Positions 21,755-33,544 of a stretch of 64,000 nucleotides of DNA are shown piece after piece; positions within the stretch are counted from its first letter, which is position 1, and every line of letters starts with the position of its first letter. The stretch is from Gossypium raimondii (taxonomy: Eukaryota; Streptophyta; Magnoliopsida; Malvales; Malvaceae): the NCBI RefSeq assembly GCF_025698545.1, contig NC_068575.1, positions 48,927,980-48,991,979 on the forward strand. Direction: 5' to 3'. Made by a program: the position numbers and the translations under genes. The notes beneath the pieces are model-generated. The model worked only from the letters and a program-made list of their open reading frames with translations, was not told where the DNA came from and ran no database searches.

Positions 21755-24700
21755 TGTAACACCCCTAACCCATATCCGTTGCCAGAACAGGGTTATGGAA
21801 TATTACCAGAGCTTACAGATCAAATACAGTAAATTCTTAACATTTACTATTCATATCATAAATCAATCATAATGTCCCTTATATGGGCCCTTAAGGTCCA
21901 AAATTTGCATTAGAAACAAGTCGGGACTAAATCGAGAACTCAGAGAATTTTTTGCAAAATTTTTAAATTTTTTTCCTAGATACAAGGGACACCCACTCGT
22001 GTGGCCAGGCCGTGTGAGGTGACACACCCTTGTCTCAGGTTGTGTGGGCATTCGATGTGAGGCACACGGCCGTGTCCCAGCCCGTGTCCATCCCCGTGTA
22101 ACTCTCTGACTTGGGTCACATAGCCAAGCCACACGCCCGTGTGCTAGGCCGTGTGAACAATTTAATTTGCATTAATTAGGTGCAAGGGTCACACGGCCAA
22201 GACATACGCTTGTGTGATAGGCCGTGTGTCACACACGGCAGAGACACACACATGTGTCTATGCCTATGTAAACAATTTTGAGCATTCTATTCCTCAAATT
22301 TAAGGATGTAGGAGACATACGGCCAAACCGCATACCCGTGCGCATGGCCGTGTGTCACACACGGCTGAGACACACACCCGTGTCTCTTCCCATGTGGACA
22401 AAAATAAACCATTTTCCAAGGCCACTTTTCTCACCCAATTTGTCCTCCACCTACATCAACACTTGAATACATTCACCAACCAATTCAAGACATTAAAATC
22501 AAGCCAAAACTAAGTCTTATGCATGACATATTATCACATATGTTCAAGTGTTTAAACTTACCAAAAACACACATATGCTTATAGGCATATTTTATTAATT
22601 ATGCTAACTCAAAACCATTCATCAATTAGTTTATATAATTCCCACCATATAACCATTTCATCAACACATCAAACATGTTTAAGCCATATATTTACATCTC
22701 AAAATATACCAATACAAGTCATACCAATGGCTAGTTTCAACCAAATATTTATATGCCATCATTTGGCCAATTTAACCTATACATGCCATTATATCCTAAT
22801 TAAAGTTTTCTATTTATACTAAAAAAAAAGAGCTGAAGGATAGTGTGATCTTGCTCCAACCCGCTTCCAACCTTTACGAGCTTCCGAGTACTATAAAACA
22901 GAAGAAATAAAACAAAGTAAGCTTTTAAGCTTAGTAAGTTCTTATAACGAGAAATTAACTTACCATTCATTCACATTTAAAGTAAGCATACAAAGTACAT
23001 CCAAATCAATTTAATCAATAACCTAAACACTCACATCCTCATCAAACATGTTAGTCATGTATTTCATATAAATAACAAGAACAAGAATGAGCTCATCAAA
23101 TATCATATTTCCATGTGTTTTCAAGTAAATAAGGGTAACGATTCATTCGGAATTCATCTTATATCAAAATTTCACCCGTTGAATCATATGAAATTTCGAT
23201 GGACACATGGGTAATACACACAAAGTGTACAATACGTTAAATTCGTCAACTCATATCAGGGAGTGCTCATAGAAGCACATAAACGGGAAGCTTATCCGAG
23301 CTATAACAGGAAGCTCGTAAGAGCCATACTCAGGAAGCTCAAGCGAGCCTAAAACGGGTAGCTCCGAAGAGTCTTTAATTAGGAAGCTCCAGATAGCCAT
23401 ATATTGGGAAGTTCAAGCGAGACATATTGGAAGCTCACAAAGAGTCCTTAATCAGGAAGCTCATGAAGAGTCATATATCGGGATGCTCATAAGAGCTAAG
23501 GTGTGTCCATAACACATGTAGGATCACAACCTATTGGGATGTTCTGAAGAACTATAACTGGAAGCTCGCAAGAATCATATAACGGGGAGCTCATGAGAGC
23601 TAATAATAGGACACTCTTTCGAGCTATGGTGTGTCTGCAACATATACAAGACCACAACCAATACGAGAACCCTGTATCCAATCGAATTTCATTTATTCAG
23701 ATGGGATTTAATATTTATCGGTCATCGTCAGATATGTGATTAGTTTCATATACATAGCAATTACATAACTCACATGTACAACATTTAATTCAAACATATA
23801 AATGTACACAATTTAGTTACACAAGATTACCTCGACACTTGTTCGTGTTTACAGGCTACTAATCCGATACTTTTTGTTTTCTTCGATCCAATTCCGTAAT
23901 AGGTTTATTTGGATCTATACGAGTAAATTTAACTCAATGTAATACAATTCATATCAATTCAGTCCAACTCACATCTTAGGCAAAAGTACCGTTTTGCCCC
24001 TATACTTTTAATTAATTCTGATTTCATCCCTAGTCTCGAAAAATGAAATTCATGCAATTTAATCCTTATTCCAAGCCTAGCCGATTTTTACATATAACAT
24101 TTACATCCCTTGTATTTCACAAAATTCAAAATTTTTCTATGTATTTTATATCTTTACAATTTAATCCCTACATCACAATTTCATGAAGATTTCATTTACA
24201 AAAGTTGTTCATCTATCAACAACCTTTCCATTTATACCATAAAACTTCATAGTTCATGCTTATTCATCCATGGAAAAACTTTAATACTTTGATAACTTTG
24301 CAAATTAACCCCAAAATAGCTAGATTAGGTTATTACGATCTCGAAAATATAAAAATTAATAAAACGAAATAAAATTACTTACCCAATTAAGCCAAGTAAG
24401 TTTGCTTGAATGCTTTCTCTTAGTTAGGGTTTCCATGAAAATAATTTGGGGAAAGATGATATTTTGTTATTTAATTAATTATCATCTTTTATTATTTCTA
24501 CTTTCCAATGTGTTCCTTTTCTTTACTCAATTTTCCATGGATGAATCATCATAATTATCTACTAACTCCTTTTAATGGTCTATTTGTCTTATAAGGACCA
24601 CAAATTTTGAATTCCATAGCTATTTGATCCCTCTAGCTACTAGAATTCAACTTTTGGACTTTATGCAATTTGGTCCTTTCTAACAATTAAACATGTAATC

Positions 24701-24843
24701 GGTAAAAATTTTCTTAACAAAATTTTTATACGATATTCCTATCATAAGGTAAATTAAAAATAATATTAAATAAATTCTCTTTTGGAGTCAGATTTGTGGT
24801 CCCAAAACTATTGTTCTGATTTCACTGAAAACGGGTTGTTACG
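21755..24843. mobile_element. Solo LTR, about 3.1 kb, with 5-bp target duplication
   Basis: Starts TGTAACACCCC and ends GGGTTGTTACG. The terminal inverted TGTAAC/GTTAC motif is present, and the last base appears changed from the canonical CA end. The 5-bp TGATT occurs on both sides (21750-21754 and 24844-24848), so this is one insertion event with the internal region lost by LTR-LTR recombination. Inside, 21990-22395 is full of ACACGGCCGTGT-type palindromic segments, and 23280-23640 is an array of GGAAGCTC-bearing units about 28 bp long. I recognise this style of LTR from large cotton Ty3 chromoviruses (Del/Tekay-like). That family name is inference. Small open frames in it are not genes. Confidence 0.8.
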
Positions 24844-25373
24844 TGATTTGTCGTAATATAATACTTAGTGATTAGCTAGCTAGATTTCTTAATTGCATGC
24901 ATTAATGCATTATCATTGTTAGTCACCTTATCACCCAACCTCTCTTGGGTTCAATCTTTGGAATGCTTTAAGTGTTATAATATAACACTTTCAAATACTA
25001 CAATTGATCTGTCATGCTTGCAATCAAGCCGCTTTAATTCTTGATATTTTATATTGATTCTCTGCTTGGTGTTCGTATGTCGTGGCACAATCAATTATCC
25101 CTTTATAATATTAGTTGTAAAATTTATGCAAAATTATTAAATAATTTTAATATATTTTAATTAATACATATAAGAAACTCGTGCATCACATGAATAAAAA
25201 AAACTAGTATATTATATAAAACAAGGAATGTTGTATTTTTTTAAAAAGAACATTAAGTATAGAACAGGTATAATGGGTAAGTTTGTTGGCTTGGGTTTTA
25301 GCTTTTCCCCATTTTATCGATTTGGTGATTGTTTTATTTTATTTATGATAGAAAGCGTTTCTCTAAAAAATTT
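24844..25373. other. Spacer
   Basis: AT-rich sequence between the solo LTR and the next fold-back. The 68-codon open frame at 25228-25434 runs into the fold-back arm and has no homology I recognise. Confidence 0.35.
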
Positions 25374-26205
25374 AATTTTTATTGGAATGAACATTGACAT
25401 ATGGTTGTCTATGTTCATTCGTTTCAAAGCTTAATTTTTAAAAAATAATTTTAAAAAATATTTTATAAATTTATAAAACATTATTGAAAATTATAAAATA
25501 TTAAATAAAATTCAAAATTAATAAAAATCATTTAAAAGTTAACTCCATAATGAATCTCGACATATGATTGTCTAGATTCATTAAAGAAGATTTTCTAAAT
25601 TATATAAAGTTTAAAAATATTAAAATGAATTCTATTTAAAAATAAGATATGTTTATCTATATTTTAATTATACTGATACATTTTAGTCTTATAAAATAAA
25701 AATATTTTAGAAAATAAATAAATATAAATATATTTTAATTTTATTAGTAGTATGTGTAAAGTTTTTTCTTTTTTCTTTTTTAACTTGTGAATATATCCAA
25801 TTTTTGAACTTTTAGGCTAACAAATAATGAAATAATTGATACACATTTTTAATAGATTTATTCACATTTAAGAAAAAAACTTTACACATAAGATTAATAA
25901 AATTAAAATTATTTTTTATATTTATTTTTAAAATATTTTTATTTTTGTATATCTTAAAAGTACGAATAGAATTAAGAAAAATATAAACATATCATTTTTA
26001 AAGAACATTAATTGTTATTTTTTAACTTTATATAATTTAGAAATTTTAAATAGTTTTTATTAATTTCTAATTTTTTAAAATGTTTAAATTATTTAATATT
26101 TTATAAATTTTAATAATGTTTTGTAAATTTATAAAAAAATTAAGCTTTTAAAGGGATGAACCTGGACAATAGTATGTCCAGGTTCATTCCAATAAAAATT
26201 TAAAT
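25374..26205. repeat. Fold-back element with embedded short hairpins
   Basis: The left arm (about 25374-25760) and right arm (about 25870-26205) are diverged reverse complements. TTTTTATTGGAATGAAC starts the left arm and its complement closes the right. Three small palindromes of 34-36 bp lie inside, at 25385-25420, 25549-25582 and 26155-26189. They share GACAT-TGTC cores and have different but self-complementary stems. It is probably a MITE. No coding content. Confidence 0.6.
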
Positions 26206-28890
26206 ATTTATTTTAATCTTTTTTAAAAATTGAAGTTTTTTTAAATTTTTCTAACATGGAAATTCCACGTCAACAACCGTTGCTAACATGGAGTGCCATG
26301 TTAGCATCATTAACAGTCATGTTAGCGTTGTAATGATCAAAGACGAAAAACATTGGTTAAAGGGCTTAATTGATATAATTTGAGAGTTTAAGGGCTTAAT
26401 TGATTTTTTTTTTGCCAAAGTTTTTAGGTACTCCTTTAGCCTTTTAAATTTAAGTCTGCCACATAACATATTAAGATGCTACCACATGTCACCACCCGAA
26501 TGACTATCAGTGTCACGTTAGCACAAACTAACGATGTCAATGCGGAGGTATCAACCTCGGCCCAAAAAATATATCTATTAATTTCAGGTATCAACTAAGT
26601 CAAAAAAAAAATTAAATACCGTACTTTTAAATAAGTTCAAAAAGCAAACTATATATTAACTTTTTTAAATATATATATATATATATATATATATTGAGAT
26701 AAAGAAAAAAAAACTTATACAAATTACTTAAGTTTGATCTCCATAGAATTTTATACCAAATTGCGTAAATTTATACATATGTTTACTTATTTTACATTAA
26801 TGTTAATTTGTATTTAATTATTTTCAAGAACTTAAACTAGTACCAACATCCGTTTATAAACTCTCTCTCTCTTTCTTTTTTCCCTGAAATAACCTTATCT
26901 TTAAGAATAACCAAAAAAGTTATCTTACTTTATTCTTATTTTCTTAAGTTATTCTTATACCAAATATTTGAAAATGCTCTAAAATGTTTGGAATTATGAA
27001 GGGGAATGGTAACCAACAACCACGTTTCAAAGTAAACAATCGCATGTGGAAAAAATAAAAACCCTTTCTGCTCTTTCTTTTGCCAATTCATCTCTATAAA
27101 AAATTGAAGTTTTGAAAGTGAGTAATTAATTAATTTTACATAAATTTGATTGATATAATAATAAATCAGGTTTTATAATTTACACATTTTATTAATTTGA
27201 TCATGATTTAATAAATTTAGCTTGCAATATTTTTGTAAATGTGTAATCGTTGAGACTAAATTTATTAATTTTTTTAGAATCAAGACCAAATTAATAAAAT
27301 ATGTCAATAATGAGAACTAAATTTATTATTATATCAATCAAAGTATTCACAATTGATGAAAGACACGGCATCGTGTTTTTTTTGATTGTTTACTTTCAAA
27401 ATTAACAGGATTAAATTACTTTAATTTTTGAAAGTGTCTAATTTACTCAAGTTTAAAATTGAGAAGAATTGGAATCTGAACAAGTCATTTTACCTATGTG
27501 AAAACGTAATTTGGGTTTCAAATATATAAAAATATTTTATTCAAAATCGTAGAAATAGTTGATTTGTTGTACATCAATTTAAGAATCGATTACTCATCCA
27601 AGTTTAAAGAGTCATTCAAAATTTAAAAAGTTTAAACAAAATATAAAATTCAAAATAAAAATTTGAACTAAAAAGTTAGATAAAACTAAACTAAATTTGA
27701 TTAATTATAATATTATTAATATCATGCATAGGCTTGAATGGAACCATCTCCTTCCAAATCGACTTAAACTTTTGTAGGGATAAATATCAAAATTGTGTAC
27801 GAACTTTAATTCAATGTGCGATGTCATATTGATACATAAAATTTTGATTTGATTCAATTTTCACAAGTCACTAACAATATTATTGAACTAACACAATTTT
27901 GCATTGATATATTACATACATAAACAATTATATTAAACCAACATGAAAATAATTGTATGTATTCTTCTTATTTTTAATATGTACAATTGAATCAAAATCG
28001 AGTTTCATGTATATATATGCACCATGATTCAAATTTTATGTGTATAATTACGCAAAATCAAAATCCATATATCAAATTATCAAAATTAATGTATAAAATT
28101 AATATTTATTTCAATTTTGCAGCATCATTAAGTTAGTAAACAATGAATTTATAGTAATATTATTTCATTAAACATGAATAATTGTCAGTTAAAATGTCGA
28201 ATGTTGATTGAAACATTTTTTTTTGATATTAAAATACAGGTTTTAAAACTAATTAATGAAAGTGGTTAAACAAAGTCAGAGTGTCACAATGAACAAAAAC
28301 ACAAAAAGAACAAACACAGCGGCCTGAAAACAAAATCCTAACCGTTAAAAAGAAAAGGTGAGGTGACTGTCGGTAGAGCCTACCCACTCTTATTATTGTT
28401 ATAATAATTAAATAAATCCAATTCTATACATTATTTTCAAAATGCCGGGTAAAGATAGCATCAAATGTATAATTTTAATTTTTTTTTTTTAAGAAATCGT
28501 TTGTTAGGAAAATAAAAAAGAAGTTTGTTAGCAAAGAATAACTTAAAAGTCATGTTTTTCTTTTAACCAAATAAAAACTTTCAATTAAATTAAGAAGGGA
28601 TCTGTTTAGAATAAAAGATTAGACTGTTTGATTAGTAAATCGATAAAATTTGAATAAATTGAGAATGGAGTCTATTTTATTTTTATTTTTATGAATTTTT
28701 AATAATTTTTAATCAAATTGATTCGATTTTCATTATTTTTTCTTTTTTGTCAAACTATGTACTTCCTTGGCACAAACTCGTTGATTTTGTGAATCAGGCA
28801 CTATAAGATAAAAAGAGATAAGCGTGATGAATATTAAGGTTGAGGGTATAAGTTTGGTTTTACAAGGATGATTGAAATATAGATTATTCT
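26206..28890. other. AT-rich intergenic DNA
   Basis: No gene. At 26260-26450 there are inverted CTAACATGG/CCATGTTAG words and TTAAGGGCTTAATTGA-type phrases, typical of the edges of plant MITEs. An alternating AT run is at about 26668-26694. The remainder has no structure I can name apart from the hairpin at 27144-27345. Confidence 0.45.
27144..27345. repeat. Short inverted-repeat MITE
   Basis: TTTGATTGATATAATAATAA at the left is the reverse complement of the right end (TTATTATATCAATCAAAG, ending at 27345). The arms continue with ATTTTATTAATTTGATC against the complement of GACCAAATTAATAAAAT. Total length about 200 bp. Confidence 0.6.
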
Positions 28891-28897
28891 CCATCAA

Positions 28898-28902
28898 CCA
28901 AT
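28898..28902 (+). promoter_or_regulatory. CCAAT box upstream of the FLA gene
   Basis: CCAAT lies about 160 bp upstream of the FLA start codon, a usual distance for this element. Function is inferred from position only. Confidence 0.3.
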
Positions 28903-29059
28903 AGGCATGTGAGGATAAAGGGGCAGCTAAATGTAGGTCCCCTCCCAGTCACTCTTAGTTGGCAATGGTGAGCCTCGCCAACGTGTACTCCATCCATCCC
29001 CCTCCCTACTTAAACACCCATGCCTCTTCTCCTTCACCAGTCTCCACCTCTGTTCCACC

Positions 29060-30323
29060 ATGTCGCTACCAAAAGCCGCCACCCTCTTCCTCCTCTTCTT
29101 CCTCCTCCTCCTCTCTTCCACCACCACCTCAAATGCACACAACATCACACGCCTCCTCGCCAAATATCCCCAATTCTCCACCTTCAACCACTACCTCACC
29201 ACCACTCACCTGGCCTCCCAGATCAACCGACGCCAAACCATAACCGTCCTAGCCCTCGACAACACCGCCATGTCGTCTCTCCTGGCCAAGCATTACTCCC
29301 TCTACACCCTCAAGAACATCCTCTCCCTCCACGTTCTCGTTGACTACTTCGGTTCCAAGAAGCTTCACCGCATTTCCAAAAGATCAACTTTGACTTCCAC
29401 CATGTTCCAGGCCACCGGCGCCGCCCCTGGAACTTCGGGGTACGTCAACATCACTAACCTTAAAGGCGGAAAAGTTGGGTTCGGGGCTGAAGACAACGAG
29501 GGAAAACTCGATGCTACTTTCGTTAAATCCATAAAAGAGATTCCTTACAATATCTCCATTGTGCAAATCAGTCATGTAAGTGTTTTTTTTTTTTTTTTAA
29601 GCCTTTGTTAGAAGTCTTCAGTCACTTACGTGTCATCAGTTGTTGTAATATTGATGAAAATGTTCTAAAACTTCCATCCAGGCTTTGAATTCAGCTGAAG
29701 CTGAAGCACCAACGGCGGCACCAAGCCAGCTTAACCTAACGGAAATCATGTCGAAGCAAGGGTGTAAAGCTTTTGCGGATTTGCTGACAGCTTCGGGAGC
29801 CGATGACAAATTTAACGAAAACATGGACGCGGGTTTAACGGTGTTTTGCCCGACCGACAGTGCCGTCAAAAGTTTCATGCCCAAATACAAGAATCTGACG
29901 GCGTCGAAGAAAGTGTCGCTGCTGTTGTACCATGGGATTCCGGTGTTCATGTCGTTGCAAATGCTGAAGACCAACAATGGAGTTATGAACACGTTGGCAA
30001 CGGATGGAGCGAACAGCTACGATTTCTCGGTGAGCAACGAAGACGAGGTGGTGTCCTTGGATACGACTGTCGTGACCTCCAAGGTTTTGGGGATTTTGAA
30101 AGAGGAAGAGCCGTTGATTGTGTTCAAAATCAATAAGGTGTTGATGCCAAAGGAGCTGTTCAAGCCGGTGGTAGCGAAGGAGGCAAATGCGCCGGAGGCA
30201 GATGCACCGGCGGACAGCGAGCCGGCTGATGCGGAAGATAACACTAATGGGGTTCAAGGATTGGGCGGTGGGAGATTGGTAATGGTGGTGTTGAGCTTGT
30301 GGATTGGGATATTGTTGATATGA
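29060..30323 (+). CDS. FLA2: Fasciclin-like arabinogalactan protein with two FAS1 domains (FLA2-type)
   Basis: Two exons, 29060-29575 and 29682-30323, with a 106-bp GT/AG intron; 385 residues. A GPI-anchored cell-surface glycoprotein acting at the plasma membrane/cell wall interface. Signal peptide: residues 1-26, with a long Leu run. FAS1-1 spans about 27-170, with the H1 motif TITVLALDNTAMSS at 60-73. A short AGP-type linker (EAPTAAPS) follows. FAS1-2 spans about 190-330, with H1 as LTVFCPTDSAVKSF. A second Ala/Pro/Glu stretch is at 340-358, and a hydrophobic GPI tail at 370-385. N-glycosylation sequons fall at N28, N130, N164, N190 and N243. Wording such as LYTLKN-LSLHVL-DYFG and KVLMPKELF is that of the FLA1/2/8/10 group. 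The AGP regions are short for the group, so O-glycan load may be low. ATG 29060 begins the signal peptide. An upstream ATG at 29021 is out of frame. Confidence 0.94.
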
Positions 30324-30509
30324 TTGATTCAAATTGCAACACAGAACACACAATTCATGTGAAAATATTTGGATATTTCCAGCAATAAGTGATCAGTCTC
30401 ACTTCCATGCTCTTCTTTTTCTTATCATTATTTTGGTTGGATAGATTATAGAGTTATGATGCACATTGTTTGAGCTGTAAATGCATTTTTTCTTTTTGTA
30501 TTGTTTACA

Positions 30510-30515
30510 AATAAA
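30510..30515 (+). terminator. Candidate polyadenylation signal of the FLA gene
   Basis: AATAAA, 187 bp after the FLA stop codon, in T-rich 3' flank. Position and hexamer fit a plant near-upstream element. Confidence 0.45.
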
Positions 30516-30844
30516 ATGGCCCATGCAAGGCTGTAAATCCAATTTTCTTTTTAAATTTCTTTATGTGCTCTTCAGTCTTCACCAATATCATCCCATTTCT
30601 TTATTTTGTTTTCTTAATTCTATAATATACCAACTGAATTAACAAGTCTTTTATTTGGTTAAATTATCATCTTTGACATTAAAACTAATATTCTACTTAC
30701 TTTTATTCAACCTATACTAAAACAAGTTACATTCTATTCCAAAATTATGTACCATTTTTTTAAATATAACAATTAAATATTGCTTTGGTTGAATTGGTAA
30801 AATAGAGGTAAAATTATCATAATTAGATTGCATTTTGACCCCTT

Positions 30845-31085
30845 CACTAAAACTGGGTAAATTAATCGCAATATGTTAAATTTAAAAGCAAATTGGTCCT
30901 TCGCTAAAAATTTCATCCATTTGTACTATTAAAATTAGTGTGACTAATGAAATAACTAGACAATGACCGTGATGTACAAAGATCATTTTTAATAGTACAA
31001 ATAAATGAATTTTTAACAAAATGACCAATTTTCATTTTATCTAATATACAATGACTAATTTACTTATTTTTTGAGTTGATGGAAC
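30845..31085. repeat. Fold-back (MITE-like)
   Basis: TTCATCCATTTGTACTATTAA at about 30925 faces its complement near 30990-31015, and AAATTGGTCC faces GACCAATTTTC. The inverted arms are about 100 bp with a short loop, and there is no coding content. Confidence 0.5.
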
Positions 31086-31158
31086 ATCAGACTCCTAGGA
31101 CAAGGACTTTCATGATATTTTTACCTAAAATATAGTTGTTGTTATTATTATTACTAAT

Positions 31159-32432
31159 CATAATTGTGTAAAATATCCTCAATGTTTAGGGGTTTTTGGT
31201 TTTGTGCCATTGACCTTTTTTTTTTTGGATTTACGCCTTCAATGTTACAATTTTTTCACAAATTAGCCCAACTTTAACGAAAACGTCAGTTAACCGTCAA
31301 TCAAGCGTCGGTCAACGAAATAGCTTATCTGGCGTGTTGACGTGTCAAAAATAAAGAATTAAATATGAAATTAAAAAAATAATTTATAAAAAAATTTAAC
31401 CCTAAAATTAAAACCTATCATTAAAATCTATGTATTATAATTTTTGTTGTTTTTCAGAGCTTCAACAGACACCAACCAATTAATTCTTTCACCATTGCTC
31501 TCCATCGAAGGAAAAAATCAAAAAAAAGAGAGTAAAAAAGTAGTTATTTTGAATCCAGGTAACACACAGAATTAATCTCCTTTTCACTTTGAACAAAAAG
31601 GCGAAAATGGAGAGTGTCAGCGCCAAAGATCCGTCAACAATAGGCGGCATAGCCACCGTTTCCCTTCTTCATTCCTTCATTCCCACCCGTTGGCTTCCTT
31701 TCTCCATCGTCAAACGGGCCAAGAAACGGAGAAGATAGTGCATAAACTTGCTTCACTTTTGCTTATAGTTCTTGGTGGTAGCTATATACTGTTGCTTTTC
31801 TCTGGAAAGGGTGGGCACAGTCATTCTCATAATCAACCTATGGAGAAAATGGTTTTTGCCGGTCTTGTCCTTGTTCCAGCATTGTCTCCTTGCGCTACCA
31901 CTCTTCCTGTTGGAAACTCATCGACAGTGATGGTGCTTGCAATCATAGTGCTTCTATTCAGGTATAGAACGAAAAATGACTCTGAATTTTGAGAATTGCT
32001 TGAATCAATTTGAATTTGTCAGTAGTTGGCAGATGTTAGCAATGCGGTAATTGAAGAATAGGTAATCTTTCTTGTTTTGTTCCCTTGATTAATTTGCATG
32101 GTCAAGTTGTCTCAATTTGTCAATAGTTGGAGATGGTAGAAGTTTTTTGTTGAATTTTTTTCATCCAAAGAGTTTGTAGGGGTTTTACGATTTGGGAGTA
32201 AGGTTTAGGGGTTTTAATTTTATACTTAATTCTTTATTTTTGACACGTCAGTACGCCACATAAGATATTTCGTTGACGGTGCTTGACTAACGGTTAACTG
32301 ATGTTTTCCGTTAAAGTTAGATTGATTTGTGAAAAAATCATAATGTTGAGGGCATCAATAAAAAAAAAAGGGATCAAGGGCACAAAATAAAATAAAAAAA
32401 CCTAAACCTTGAGGATATTTTATACAATTATG
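31159..32432. mobile_element. Pack-MULE-like element with about 215-bp terminal inverted repeats
   Basis: 31159-31374 and 32213-32432 are inverted copies: CATAATTGTGTAAAATATCC at the left matches the complement of the right end with one change. The similarity continues through CACAAATTAGCCCAACTTTAA and GACGTGTCAAAAATAAAG. Long TIRs and captured coding DNA in the middle are the hallmark of Pack-MULEs. A (TTA)n tract borders both sides, so a TTATTATTA 9-bp duplication is possible but cannot be told from microsatellite. No transposase is present. Confidence 0.75.
31607..31961 (+). pseudogene. Captured fragment of a high-affinity nickel-transport family protein
   Basis: The ATG at 31607 opens MESVSAKDPSTIGG and then LLHSFIPTRWLPFSIVKRA, and stops at 31736-31738. 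A second frame continues EKIVHKLASLLLIVLGG, GKGGHSHSHNQPMEKM and GLVLVPALSPCATTLPV, up to a donor-like CAG/GTATAG at 31961/31962. This matches a plant nickel/cobalt-transport-family membrane protein with a His-rich HSHSHN loop (At4g35080-like, from memory). Between the two parts the segment normally linking KRA to the VHKLASL helix is gone, joining different frames. Three residues after TTLPV are missing, probably through slippage between short CTGTT repeats. A retained donor and following intron sequence show genomic capture. Broken and partial, so not a transporter. Confidence 0.75.
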
Positions 32433-33544
32433 CCTTATTATTATTATTATAAAACAAATTAGTTAAAGTTCAGAAAGGAAAATTTAATTTGTTGGACGAG
32501 TTATTTGATTGTCATTTAACAGCATGATAATATGACATGTCTAAAACCAATATATAAGCCTAGAACGAATTTAATTATGATGAACAACATACTTTTAGGG
32601 ACGTGGGAGCATTAAAGGTACTCATAATATGTTACATTCCAAATAAAATAAATATTTGTCCACAAAAGAAAATACATAACAAATGCTAATAATGAAAACT
32701 AGTCAAACATATTTTATAACATTATGGAGATTTAAAAATATTTATTGGCATCATAAAAAATTATTCACATAATATTTTTTTAAATAATCTTATTATAGGT
32801 TTTGATCATATCTCGCTCTTTTTAATACATAATACGCTCAAAGAAACTCGAACACACATCCTCCTATATTGGTAACAATATTTATACCAATCGAACTAAG
32901 ATGAATTTACTTTATTAACATAATTAAATCTCAAAATAATGTTAATTGTCCAAATATTTTTCCACACCTAAAATCTTTCATATTTTAGTCAACCATTTAT
33001 CATAAATGAATGAGTCAGAAATAAAATTTATAATTAAATCTTTGACTCATATGAATTTAATTTACATTAAATTTATAATTACCAAAAATAAATATTCACA
33101 CATTACTATCTATATAAACCTAATTACAATCCAATTTAGAGCCAATTTATTCACAACTCATTCAAACAGCCTAAAAAATTCTAACAAATAAAATCAACTC
33201 TCAATATTTTATACTTCTAAAGGTGAATGGAAAGAGCATCTTTACTCAAAACAAACGCATTGAAAAAAAACACATAAGTTAAGTTTTTAAATCAAAATAT
33301 TCTTTCTATTTTTTTCCTTTTTCACCCCAATCTAATTTTCTATCTTAATTGTTTTATTTTTTAAAAATGTCAGTATAAAAAGAGTGTCGTGCAAATAAGA
33401 TAAAAGAGAGCAAATTATTTTACAAAAAAAGTACACTAGGTTTAATTCTCAGGAAAGATTGGAGGGGTCACAGACGATCCCGCTTAAAATCCAATCTCTT
33501 AGACAAAATCTCTCTCAAATATAATTTAATAACACAATATGTCA
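32433..33544. other. AT-rich spacer with a weak SINE-like stretch
   Basis: On the minus strand at about 32905-32800 an A-box-like TTAGTTCGATTGGT and a B-box-like GTTCGAGTTTC occur in the right order for a tRNA-derived SINE. The rest is AT-rich with no gene. Confidence 0.35.

Noticed and set aside
29835-30353. 172-codon open frame antisense to the FLA second exon
   Set aside because: Shadow of a well supported gene; no homology or splice support on that strand.
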